Notes: a model not told the origin generated them from the sequence alone. A DNA stretch of 32,326 nucleotides from DASQDT01 sp036380435 (GCA_036380435.1 DASVES010000323.1:1-32326), one strand, 5' to 3'; positions 15,961 through 23,206 are shown, numbered from the stretch's first letter. A program made the numbers and translations.

Positions 15961-17958
15961 TCACGCGTCGCGCTGCCCGTCCGGCGTCGCATCGGTCGCG
16001 TCGGCGGACGAGGCCGTCCTCTTTCTGGCCTGTCCCGATTGTGCGTGCGGCGTGAACAGCGCGGATGGTAGCACGACGCGGAAGCGCGTGCCAGCGCCGA
16101 CGTTTGATTCGACTTCGAGGCGGCCGCCGTGCGTCTCGACGACTTCGCGGCAAGTGTAGAGGCCGAGTCCGATGCCCTTCGTCTTCGTCGTCGAGAAGGG
16201 CCGGAACAGACGCGTGCGGATGAACTCTTCGCTCATCCCCGCGCCCGTGTCGGCCACGCTGAAGAAGACGAGGTCGCCAGCGAGCGCGCCCGCCTCGACC
16301 GTGAGGCGCCCGCCGCGCGCGCCCATCGCTTCGAGCGCGTTGACGACGAGGTTCTCGACGACGTTCTCGACGCGCTCGGCATCGACGGTGGCGATCAGCT
16401 CGGCGGGGAGACGCTTGTCGATCTCGTAGAGCGGCGCGGAGGGTTCGGCGTGCGCGGCGAGCACGCGGCGGATGACGGCGACGAGGTCTGTGGGACGGGC
16501 GTCGCGGCGGTACTCGCCGCTCATCGACTTCACCGGCTCGCTCAGTCGCGCGACGATGCGGCGCAGCTTGTCGGTCGCCTCGCGCAGTGAGGAGACGGCG
16601 TCGGCGCGAAACCCCTCGTGGTCGTAGAACCGTTCCATGTTCGACACCAGCATCGAGAGGCCGGTGATGGAGTTCTTGAGGTCGTGCGTGAGCATCGCGG
16701 ACAGACGCATGAACGACTCGAACTGCCGCGTCTCGGCCTCGCGCCGGAGGTGCTCGCGCAGGCGCTCGGTCATCAGGTTGAAGCCCTCGGCGAGCACGCG
16801 CGTCGCGCCGCTCGAATCGACCTCCACCCGGCGTTCGAGGTCGCCGCCCGCGACGGCCGCCGCGCCCTCGGCGACGCGCTCGATGCGCCGGCGGGCGCGC
16901 GTCGTCAACACGAAGACGAGCGCGAGCGCCACCGCCCCCGCGAGCAGGGGGAGGACAATGCCGGCCCACGCCGCGCGCCGCGGCCCGGCGACGGCGCGCG
17001 TGTAGTTTTCCGCCGCCACGAGTTCGACGCCCAGTCCCTCGGGCCGCGCCAGCGCGGCCAGCCAACGCTCGCCCCCCGGCGTCTCGTAGAACGCGGTCGC
17101 GCCGGCTGCCGCCTCGCGCCTCACCGAGTCGAAGTGGGGCACGGCCTCGACGGCCGTCTGCCCCGTGAGCAACTCGTTCGTGTGGTAGACGACGAGGCCC
17201 GAATCGGTGTCCACGGCGAAGAGGACGCGCTCGGTCGCCCGCGACGTATCATCCGCGGCCGTCGCGCTTTCTTCAGTGGCGTCTTCAAGCAGCGCCGTCA
17301 GTTTTGTCTCAAGGACGAGCGCGCCGGCCGGGCGCGCGGGCGCGTCCTCCGGGCCGAAGATCGGGACGGTCGAGCGCAGGCCGCTGCCGTAAGGCTCGCG
17401 CGACGGCGCGCGCAGAGGCTCTTTGTGCGCCGTCGTGAGCGACCACACGCGCTCGTCGAAGCGGAGCGTGCTGGTGATGAAGTCCTTCGTCTGAAATGTC
17501 GTCCCCGTCGCGGGTGGGCCGGAGGTCGGGGCGCTTGCGCGGAACAGCGGGCGGCCGCGTCCGTCCAGACAGGAGACGGCCGCCAGCCGAGACGTGCCGG
17601 CAAATAGCGCCGCGACGGCCGCGCGCACCTCCTCGGGCGGCTCCGCGGCCTCCGGCGCCGTCGTGGTCGAGTCGAGCACGTATTTGCGGAGCGCGCTTAG
17701 GCCGGCGACGTGTGTGAGGTGCGCCTCGTGCGCGCGCAGCGTGGCGGTGGCCCTCCGCGCGGCGGCGTCGGCGCGTGCGCGCACGTCTTCGCGGAGCAAT
17801 GCTTCGACGGCGCGCGCGCTCGCCGTGTAGTTGTAGACGCCAATCGCCGTCGCCGGCACGATGGCGAGCAGGGCGACGGCGGCGAGCAGCTTGGCCCGGA
17901 GACCCACGAGATTTTGTCCCTGCGATGGATGAAGGCGCGGACCTCGCGGCACGTTCAC
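15961..17958 (-). CDS. Membrane sensor histidine kinase, PrsK-like
   Basis: 665 aa from a GTG start. TM1 about 23-42, extracytoplasmic sensor region about 43-329 (Cache-like in length, not assigned), TM2 about 330-351, HAMP 352-405, dimerisation/phosphoacceptor box with H425 in MLTHDLKNS, N box NVVENLVVNALEA (532-544), G1 DTGAGM (570-575), G2 GIGLGLY (595-601). The HDLKN box with downstream N-M-E-R-F is like PrsK kinases. It should sense a periplasmic cue and phosphorylate the downstream sigma-54 regulator and perhaps the receiver-only paralogue. An alternative GTG at 17905-17907 has an AGGGA sequence before it and would give a start 17 residues later, just ahead of TM1. A TTGACA promoter lies upstream. 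The C-terminal 30 residues are polar and unstructured. Confidence 0.92.
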   Translation of the reverse strand: MNVPRGPRLHPSQGQNLVGLRAKLLAAVALLAIVPATAIGVYNYTASARAVEALLREDVRARADAAARRATATLRAHEAHLTHVAGLSALRKYVLDSTTTAPEAAEPPEEVRAAVAALFAGTSRLAAVSCLDGRGRPLFRASAPTSGPPATGTTFQTKDFITSTLRFDERVWSLTTAHKEPLRAPSREPYGSGLRSTVPIFGPEDAPARPAGALVLETKLTALLEDATEESATAADDTSRATERVLFAVDTDSGLVVYHTNELLTGQTAVEAVPHFDSVRREAAAGATAFYETPGGERWLAALARPEGLGVELVAAENYTRAVAGPRRAAWAGIVLPLLAGAVALALVFVLTTRARRRIERVAEGAAAVAGGDLERRVEVDSSGATRVLAEGFNLMTERLREHLRREAETRQFESFMRLSAMLTHDLKNSITGLSMLVSNMERFYDHEGFRADAVSSLREATDKLRRIVARLSEPVKSMSGEYRRDARPTDLVAVIRRVLAAHAEPSAPLYEIDKRLPAELIATVDAERVENVVENLVVNALEAMGARGGRLTVEAGALAGDLVFFSVADTGAGMSEEFIRTRLFRPFSTTKTKGIGLGLYTCREVVETHGGRLEVESNVGAGTRFRVVLPSALFTPHAQSGQARKRTASSADATDATPDGQRDA

Positions 17959-17988
17959 GCGCCGCGAGTGAATCCAAGTGCGGCAGGG

Positions 17989-18018
17989 ATGCTAACGCCT
18001 GCGTGCGGAGGCTGTCAA
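17989..18018 (-). promoter_or_regulatory. Sigma-70-type promoter for kinase/activator operon
   Basis: On the minus strand TTGACA (18013-18018), an 18-bp spacer and TAGCAT (17989-17994). Predicted start near 17982, 24 nt before the first GTG and 75 nt before the alternative one. This suggests constitutive expression of the two-component pair, unlike the sigma-54 targets around it. Confidence 0.5.
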
Positions 18019-18057
18019 AAAGGGCGCGGCCCCGAGCGGCGTGCGCTGGCCGTCGTC

Positions 18058-18729
18058 TTACAGACTGCCGGCCTTGCGTTCCATGTCGCGCCGCCACAGT
18101 TGTTTCTGCGTGCGATAGACGAGCACGCACAGGGCGGCGAGCGAGCCGGCGGCGACGTAGGGCAGCGCCGCCTTCATCGGTCGCGGCCCCGCGGCGACGA
18201 GCAGCGCGTTGATGACGACGAGGGCGGCGCGAAACTCCGTCGGCCCGAGTTTCATGTGGCTGATCTCAAAACGCTCGGTGGCCGCGAAGGTGAGGAAGGA
18301 GTTGACCATGAAGGCTCCGTAGACTGCGAAGACCAGCAGCAGGCTGAGGAGCGCGCGCTCAGGCAGCACCAGCGCGTAGCCGACGACGACCGCGCACAGG
18401 AAGGCGTAGTCGAGCAGGTGATCCATGTAGAAGCCCCACTTGACCAGTCCCGTATCGCGGTGCTTGCCGACCTTGCCGTCGAAGAAGTCCGTCAGGTACT
18501 GGCACAGGATCATCAGCGAGACGGCCCACATCCAGCGCAGGTCGGTCGTGGCGGCGAGACGGCTGAAGAAGACGATGCCGCCGCACCAGAGAAGCGTGAG
18601 CAAGGTCAGGTGGTGCGTCTCCAGCCACGCCGGGATGCGCGGCACCACGGCCCGCGCCATGCGCCGCTCCAGCGGCGAGACGAGCGACACGCTGCTCTTG
18701 ACGGCCCCGGCGAATTGTTCCCTTTGCAT
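18058..18729 (-). CDS. CDP-alcohol phosphatidyltransferase family membrane protein
   Basis: 223-aa integral membrane enzyme. The catalytic motif D(x2)DG(x2)AR(x8-9)G(x3)D(x3)D is present as D81-FF-D84-G85 … G99-FYM-D103-HLL-D107; all four Asp are kept, but the usual A-R is G88-K89. The family swaps CMP from a CDP-alcohol (CDP-diacylglycerol and similar) for another alcohol to make phospholipids or related molecules; the actual substrates cannot be read off. Five or six hydrophobic helices follow. AGAGGA lies 7 nt before the ATG. A near-perfect sigma-54 promoter sits just upstream and a hairpin plus U-tract sits in the short leader. It is next to the kinase operon and is therefore a likely member of its regulon. 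Confidence 0.88.
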   Translation of the reverse strand: MQREQFAGAVKSSVSLVSPLERRMARAVVPRIPAWLETHHLTLLTLLWCGGIVFFSRLAATTDLRWMWAVSLMILCQYLTDFFDGKVGKHRDTGLVKWGFYMDHLLDYAFLCAVVVGYALVLPERALLSLLLVFAVYGAFMVNSFLTFAATERFEISHMKLGPTEFRAALVVINALLVAAGPRPMKAALPYVAAGSLAALCVLVYRTQKQLWRRDMERKAGSL

Positions 18730-18744
18730 TTTTGAATCCTCTAT

Positions 18745-18779
18745 AAAAAAAATCGGCGAGGTGAATCTTCACCTCGCCG
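18745..18779 (-). terminator. Terminator-like hairpin in the leader of the phosphatidyltransferase gene
   Basis: 12-bp perfect stem (18754-18765 with 18768-18779), 2-nt nominal loop, then A and eight T on the minus strand (18753-18745). It would end transcripts of the upstream secreted-protein gene (stop at 18907). But it finishes only 15 nt before the next start codon, and the predicted sigma-54 start (near 18777) lies in its first bases. Confidence 0.85.
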
Positions 18780-18787
18780 CTGTCATT

Positions 18788-18803
18788 AGCAACACGGATG
18801 CCA
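18788..18803 (-). promoter_or_regulatory. Sigma-54 (-24/-12) promoter for phosphatidyltransferase gene
   Basis: On the minus strand TGGCATCCGTGTTGCT matches TGGCAYG-N4-TTGCW except at position 7, with exact GG-N10-GC. Its N4-plus-TTGC block CGTGTTGC is identical to that in the receiver-only regulator promoter. Just upstream, TTTGCC(C/G)GG occurs twice 20 bp apart (18810-18818, 18830-18838), a possible activator site. Confidence 0.7.
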
Positions 18804-18906
18804 GCCCCGTTTGCCCGGAAATTCAACGCTTTGCCGGGGCGGGTGCCATATTTACCTGACGTTTAGCACGTCGTCGCGCGCCGTCAATGAACCGCCGGGA
18901 GCCAAC

Positions 18907-19734
18907 TTACCTACTGCTCACCGGCGGGTTCGGCCTGTAGGTCAACTCCGGGTTGAGCCGGAGGACGATGCGTTCCATGTGAGCGATGGTGCCCGCGGGG
19001 AGTTTCTGCGCGAGTCGCATCGCGCCCTCCGGCCCCAGCACGCGCCTCTGGGGCGGCCCCTTCTCCAGCTCCGCGTAATTGTCGTGCAGCGTCACGATGA
19101 CGTACTCGTTGGCGTCGCCGCCGAGCGTGGTGCGGTGAAACCAGTAGCCCTTCACGTCCGACTTTTTGACGACGGGGAGGACTTCGTTCTTGATGTGATT
19201 CTCGTAATCCGCGTTGCGGCCCGGCGTGACACTGACGAAGGCGACCACCGCCATCTTCGGCGCTTCTTTCATGTCCGGCGCATGGCTCATTTCGGGATAC
19301 CCCTCGATGATGGTGGTGCGGACGCTGTTGACCATCCGGCCCGCCTTGGCGAGCCACGCCGCGTATGCCTCGGGGCTGCCGAGTCCCTTCGCGACGGGGT
19401 CGGGGCCGTCGAAGTCCGCGAACTTCTCCACGGGCCTGACGATGTAATAGGTGAAGCGGTCGCCGAAGGTGGCCGTGTTCCACACGTCGCGCCACTTCAC
19501 GCCGGCCTTCGCAAGCGCCGGGTTGGTCTCGTTCTTCATCATCGCATCGAACTCGGCCACCATCTCCGGCTTCACGCTCACGACCATCAAGGCGAGCCTT
19601 TCACGGGGCGGCGGCGGAGGCGGTGCGGCCGTTGGGGTCTGTGCGGCGGCCACTCGCACCGAGGCGGCGACAAGCAGAAACAGGACGGCGGCGCACGCCG
19701 CCGCGTTGACGAATCTTTGCACGGTTGCTCTCAT
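18907..19734 (-). CDS. Secreted protein with two dimeric alpha/beta-barrel-like repeats
   Basis: About 275 aa. A signal peptide (RFVNAAACAAVLFLLVAASV, then AAAQ) is followed by a proline run and two similar halves: about 46-140 (LALMVVSVKPEMVAEFDAMM … GDRFTYYIVRPVEKFADFDG) and about 155-255 (AVVAFVSVTPGRNADYENHI … ANEYVIVTLHDNYAELEKG). Each has the beta-alpha-beta pattern of ferredoxin-like dimeric alpha/beta barrels (ABM/NIPSNAP type), so one chain may build a complete barrel in the periplasm. No catalytic residues can be assigned and the function is unknown. ATG 19732-19734 is chosen because GGAGGG precedes it and the signal peptide starts there; the open frame continues 18 codons upstream. 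Confidence 0.75.
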   Translation of the reverse strand: MRATVQRFVNAAACAAVLFLLVAASVRVAAAQTPTAAPPPPPPRERLALMVVSVKPEMVAEFDAMMKNETNPALAKAGVKWRDVWNTATFGDRFTYYIVRPVEKFADFDGPDPVAKGLGSPEAYAAWLAKAGRMVNSVRTTIIEGYPEMSHAPDMKEAPKMAVVAFVSVTPGRNADYENHIKNEVLPVVKKSDVKGYWFHRTTLGGDANEYVIVTLHDNYAELEKGPPQRRVLGPEGAMRLAQKLPAGTIAHMERIVLRLNPELTYRPNPPVSSR

Positions 19735-20000
19735 CGGTTTTCCCTCCGTTGTGTCGGGTGTTGCAGGAGAAAGCGACGGGGCTATCAAACCCCGAAGGTC
19801 GTCTGTACCGTAATCCCTCGTTGGTTGAACGCCTTGATCGAAGAGTGCGGACGGCCACGGCCATCCGCGGACGGCGCGCGGGCGCGTCCGAAGAGTTTTT
19901 ATGGTGAGAAGTTAAAGACGGGCGCCGGCGGCGGCGGCCCGTGTTGAGTGGGCTTTTATTTCAAAGTCGGGGTGCGTGTCAATAGCGGACGGGGCGTTTT
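19735..20000. other. Intergenic region with GC-rich stems
   Basis: Between two minus-strand genes. Two overlapping GC-rich inverted stretches (about 19848-19870 and 19868-19890, CGGAC/GTCCG type) could end transcription of the Gdx operon, but no T-tract follows on the minus strand. Nothing else is recognised. Confidence 0.4.
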
Positions 20001-20333
20001 TCAGGGCGCGGCGGCGGCCGGCGTGAAGAGTTTGAGGCCGACGATGCCGGCGACGATGAGGCCGATGCAGGCGAGACGCAACGCCTCGCGCGACTCGCCG
20101 AAAAGAATCATCCCGGCGGCGGCCGTGCCGACCGCGCCGATGCCTGTCCAGACCGCGTAGGCCGTCCCGACGGGGAGGCTCCGCATTGCCGCCGAGAGGA
20201 TAAAGAAGTCGATGAGCATGACGGCGAGCGTGAAGACGCTCGGCCACAGACGCGTCCAGCCGTCGGTGTACTTCAGGCCGATTGCCCAGACGATTTCCAG
20301 CACGCCGGCGATGATGAGCAGAGTCCACGCCAT
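20001..20333 (-). CDS. SMR family exporter, Gdx/SugE-type
   Basis: 110-aa small multidrug resistance protein with four transmembrane helices. The active-site glutamate lies in helix 1 (AGVLEIVWAIGLKYTDG), and the SMR signature is present in helix 3 (SLPVGTAYAVWTGIGAVGTA). The LEIVWA…GLKYT pattern fits the Gdx (SugE) branch, which exports guanidinium in exchange for protons, better than EmrE. Members usually work as dual-topology dimers in the inner membrane. GGGAGGG precedes the ATG. Only 33 bp separate it from the CysQ-like gene upstream, so they are probably co-transcribed, and there is no room for the guanidine riboswitch that often precedes gdx. Confidence 0.88.
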   Translation of the reverse strand: MAWTLLIIAGVLEIVWAIGLKYTDGWTRLWPSVFTLAVMLIDFFILSAAMRSLPVGTAYAVWTGIGAVGTAAAGMILFGESREALRLACIGLIVAGIVGLKLFTPAAAAP

Positions 20334-20366
20334 CGGAAATTCCCTCCCCTGCCGAGTGCTTCGCTC

Positions 20367-21233
20367 TCACACGCGCGCGCGGCCGAACCCGGCCAGCAGC
20401 GGCGCAAGCGTCGCGACTATCGACTCGTGCGCCGCGCCGTTCGTCGCGAGGATGCCGTTGCGGTTGAGCGTGTCGGGCCGGTTGTAGACGAGCGGCTCGC
20501 CCCAGAGGTCGGTCATCCGTCCGCCGGCCTCTCGGAGCAGCGCCTCGGGCGCGCACGTGTCCCACTCCTTCGTCCGCGGGCTGAGATGGATGTAGAGGTC
20601 GCACTGCCGCTCGACGAGCAGGCCCACCTTGATGCCGACCGAGTGGCGCTTCACTTCTGCGCTGACGCCGAGCGCGCGCACCCCCGCGTCCATGCGCGGC
20701 CCGCGGTGCGAACGGCTCTCGGCGATTCTCATGCGCGCGACGGTCTTTTCGTCGGAGACGCGCAGGCGCTCCGCGTCAAGACCGGGCCGCTTGACCCACG
20801 CCCCCACGCCGGGCGCCGCCCAGTAGAGCACGTCCGTGGCGGGCGCGTAGACGACGCCGAGCACCGCGCGCCCTTCGACGGCGAGGCCGATCTGGACGGC
20901 GAAGTCGCCGCTGCCGGCGATGAACCCACGCGTCCCGTCGAGCGGATCGACCATCCACGCGCGCGCGCGCGCGAGACGCCGGTCAGTGTCCACGGACTCT
21001 TCGGCGAGGATGCCGTCGTCGGGGAAGGCGCGCGCAAGCCCCGTGACGATCAGCTCGTTGACGGCGCGGTCGGCCGCCGTCACCGGCTCGTCCGTGTCGC
21101 CCTTGTGCTCGACCCGCAGCGGCCCCCCGTAGTATTCGAGCGCCGCCGCCCCCGAGGCGCGCGCCAGCTCCAGCGCCACACCCAGCTCGCGCTCGTAGGC
21201 GTTCTCCTCCACCGGCTGGCGTTTCGCTATCAT
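20367..21233 (-). CDS. CysQ-like 3'(2'),5'-bisphosphate nucleotidase (inositol monophosphatase family)
   Basis: 288 aa with all metal-site motifs of the family: D55 region, EE at 78-79 (GILAEES), DPLDGTRGFI (D96, D99), and the C-terminal WDTCAPEALLREAGG. CysQ removes the 3' phosphate from PAP, a by-product of sulfate assimilation; some relatives act on inositol phosphates or other sugars, so the substrate is likely rather than certain. The ATG at 21231-21233 has no Shine-Dalgarno: an inverted repeat element (arm from 21242) begins 8 bp upstream and supplies the whole leader. It precedes the Gdx exporter in one operon; a functional link is not obvious. Confidence 0.85.
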   Translation of the reverse strand: MIAKRQPVEENAYERELGVALELARASGAAALEYYGGPLRVEHKGDTDEPVTAADRAVNELIVTGLARAFPDDGILAEESVDTDRRLARARAWMVDPLDGTRGFIAGSGDFAVQIGLAVEGRAVLGVVYAPATDVLYWAAPGVGAWVKRPGLDAERLRVSDEKTVARMRIAESRSHRGPRMDAGVRALGVSAEVKRHSVGIKVGLLVERQCDLYIHLSPRTKEWDTCAPEALLREAGGRMTDLWGEPLVYNRPDTLNRNGILATNGAAHESIVATLAPLLAGFGRARV

Positions 21234-21241
21234 GCAAACAA

Positions 21242-21344
21242 AATTAACATGGATGGACAGAAAGGACAGGATAAGAGATTTGAAATCTCAAATCTGTAAT
21301 CAGCTCTTTCTTCATCCTCCCTATCCTGCCCATCCATGTTAATT
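21242..21344. repeat. TTAACATGGATGG inverted repeat, copy 1
   Basis: 15-bp perfect terminal arms AATTAACATGGATGG (21242-21256) and its inverse (21330-21344), with further partial pairing (GACAGGATA / TATCCTGCC). The centre has 7-bp units GAAATCT, CAAATCT, GTAATCA (21282-21302). The right arm contains the TAA stop (21339-21341) of the decarboxylase gene, and the left arm is the immediate leader of the CysQ-like gene. Confidence 0.85.
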
Positions 21345-22907
21345 ATTTCCCTCCCCTTGGTTAAGCTCGCGCGCGACGCGGCGCACTACGTCGAGCGTCA
21401 GGTCGATGTCGCGGCGCGTGGTGCGGAAGTTGGTGATCGAGGCGCGCAGGGCGAAGCGGCCGCGCAGGGAAGCGTTTGACAGGTACGCCTCGCCGCCGCG
21501 CTGGACGCGTTGCATGACGCGCTCGTTCAAATCGTCGAGCCGGGCGTTCACACTTGCGCGCGCGGCCGACTCGGTTGCCGCGTCGAGCGCGCGGCGCGCG
21601 TCCGCGCTCACGTATCTGAAACAGCAGATGCCGAGTGTGACCGGCGCGAGCAGCTCGAAGTCTTCGGCCATGCCGACGCGTTCGGCCATGTATTCCGCGA
21701 GCGCGCAGTCTTCGGCAATCGCCGCGCCGATGCGCGCCACGCCGTAGTAGCGCAGCATGGCCCAGACCTTGAGCGCGCGGAAGGGGCGCGAGAGTTCGAG
21801 GCCGTAGTCCCAGAAGGCGAACGCCTCGTCGTCCTGTTGCTCGTAGACCTTGATGTACTGCTCCTCGGTGCCGGCGAAGGCGGCGCGCGCTCGCTCGGGG
21901 TAGCGCAGGATGAGACAGCCGCAGTCGAGCGGCGCGTAGAGCCACTTGTGCGCGTCGAGCGAGACGGAGTCGGCCTCGGCGAGTCCGTCGAAGAGTGCGC
22001 GCTTCGTCGGGTCGAGACGAGCAAGCGCGCCGTAGGCGCCGTCAACGTGAAACCAGAGCTGGTGCTCGCGGGCAACGGCGGCCACCTCCGCGAGCGGATC
22101 GACCGCGCCCGTGTTCACCGTCCCCGCGCTCGCCACCACGCAGAAGGGCCGCAGCCCGACGCGCGCGTCACGCTCGATACTTTCGCGCAAACTCCGCACG
22201 TCCATTCGGAAATTGTCATCGGACGCGACGACACGCACCTGCTCGCGCCCGATGCCGAGGATGTCCGCGGCCTTCGGGATGGACAGGTGCACCTGATCGG
22301 AGACGTAAATGGTGGCGGGCGCTCCGGCGTTCCACAGTCCTTTTTGCGACAGGTCAGCGGCGTCGCCCGCGCCTGTCGAGTTGCGCGCCGCGTGCGCGCG
22401 GTGCGCGACGAAGAGGGCCGTCAGGTTGGCGGCCGAGCCGCCGCTCGTGAGCAGACCGCCGCAGCTCTTTTCGGCGTCCGCGTAGCCGATCATCTCGGCG
22501 AGCCAGCGCACCGTCGTGCGCTCGACGACGGTGGCCGCCGGGGCCGAGCGCCACGCGGTGACGTTCTGGTTGAGCGCGGAGGCGAGCAGGTTGGCGAATG
22601 CGCCGACGGGCGCGGCCGGCGAGGCGACGTAGCCGAACATGCGCGGGTGGCCGTTGTGGCGGCTCGCGTCGAAGATGGCGCGGCACTCGTCGAGCACGCG
22701 TGCGAGCGTGTCGCCCTCGACGGGCAGCTCAGCGCCCGCGAGGCGCGCAAGACTTTCGGCCGGCGCTTCGGGGAAGACGGGCAGCTCGGCGATTCGCGCG
22801 AAGTAGGCGGCGGCCATCTCGCAGGCGCGCGCCGACAGCTCCCGCAGCTCCTCGCCCGACACGTCCAGCGACGCGGACTTAGCGCGCCCGTCGATGAAGT
22901 GGCTCAT
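21339..22907 (-). CDS. PLP-dependent amino acid decarboxylase (aromatic-L-amino-acid decarboxylase family)
   Basis: 522 aa, group II decarboxylase fold. PLP site: TSGGSAAN (154-161) for phosphate binding, H207 in SDQVHLSIPKAA (ring stacking), D289 in FHVDGAYG (pyridine nitrogen), and Schiff-base K321 in SLDAHKWLY. It is close in length and motifs to tryptophan/tyrosine/DOPA decarboxylases, so it probably makes an aromatic amine such as tryptamine or tyramine; the exact substrate is not determinable. ATG 22905-22907 has only a weak GGGAAA upstream. It is flanked by two copies of the same inverted repeat (21242-21344 and 23022-23123), and the gene's last codons run into copy 1, so the repeat provides the stop codon. 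Confidence 0.88.
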   Translation of the reverse strand: MSHFIDGRAKSASLDVSGEELRELSARACEMAAAYFARIAELPVFPEAPAESLARLAGAELPVEGDTLARVLDECRAIFDASRHNGHPRMFGYVASPAAPVGAFANLLASALNQNVTAWRSAPAATVVERTTVRWLAEMIGYADAEKSCGGLLTSGGSAANLTALFVAHRAHAARNSTGAGDAADLSQKGLWNAGAPATIYVSDQVHLSIPKAADILGIGREQVRVVASDDNFRMDVRSLRESIERDARVGLRPFCVVASAGTVNTGAVDPLAEVAAVAREHQLWFHVDGAYGALARLDPTKRALFDGLAEADSVSLDAHKWLYAPLDCGCLILRYPERARAAFAGTEEQYIKVYEQQDDEAFAFWDYGLELSRPFRALKVWAMLRYYGVARIGAAIAEDCALAEYMAERVGMAEDFELLAPVTLGICCFRYVSADARRALDAATESAARASVNARLDDLNERVMQRVQRGGEAYLSNASLRGRFALRASITNFRTTRRDIDLTLDVVRRVARELNQGEGNN

Positions 22908-23021
22908 CGCTTATGTTTCCCGGCCTTGAAAAGTCTCCGCAAGTTCGTTTCTTCAAACCTACCACACCACTTGAGAAATCTGTAGGGGCAGGGCAAGTCC
23001 GCGGCCTGTGCTTACGGAGGA

Positions 23022-23123
23022 ATTAACATGGATGGACAGGACAGACAGGATAGATAAAGACTGACTTTCAGATTTCAGATTTCAAATCTTCCGATCCTGC
23101 ATATCCTGTCCATCCATGTTAAT
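23022..23123. repeat. TTAACATGGATGG inverted repeat, copy 2
   Basis: 20-bp perfect arms (23022-23041 and 23104-23123, ATTAACATGGATGGACAGGA type), with CAGACAGGATA/ATCCTGCATAT as degenerate inner parts and a centre of three heptamers TTTCAGA, TTTCAGA, TTTCAAA (23066-23086). Same family as copy 1. It lies between the divergent decarboxylase and aldo/keto reductase genes. Confidence 0.88.
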
Positions 23124-23176
23124 GATTCTTTCGCCGAGACGGGCCGCGGACTTGCCTGCCGCTACAACATTGCCGC

Positions 23177-23206
23177 TTGATGCGCCGTGTGCGGGACGGG
23201 TATAGT
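23177..23206 (+). promoter_or_regulatory. Sigma-70-type promoter for aldo/keto reductase
   Basis: TTGATG (23177-23182), 18-bp spacer, TATAGT (23201-23206). Predicted start about 40 nt before ATG 23253. Confidence 0.45.

Noticed and set aside
18831..18850. TGGCACCCGCCCCGGCA (minus strand) as another sigma-54 promoter before the phosphatidyltransferase
   Set aside because: Spacing is GG-N11-GC and the -12 element lacks TTGC; the site at 18788-18803 is far better.
18780..18906. Riboswitch (c-di-GMP-like words GGCAAA, GGGCAAAC) in front of the phosphatidyltransferase
   Set aside because: The order of the conserved blocks does not fit c-di-GMP-I or other classes I know, and the sigma-54 start predicted at 18777 would leave this region untranscribed.
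21242..23123. Composite transposon carrying the decarboxylase
   Set aside because: The flanking elements are short palindromes without any transposase gene, and no target-site duplication is visible.
23138..23155. GGGCCGCGGACTTGCC before the aldo/keto reductase as a sigma-54 site
   Set aside because: GG-N10-GC fits, but only about 7 of 12 consensus positions match; a sigma-70-type TTGATG/TATAGT pair lies closer to the gene.
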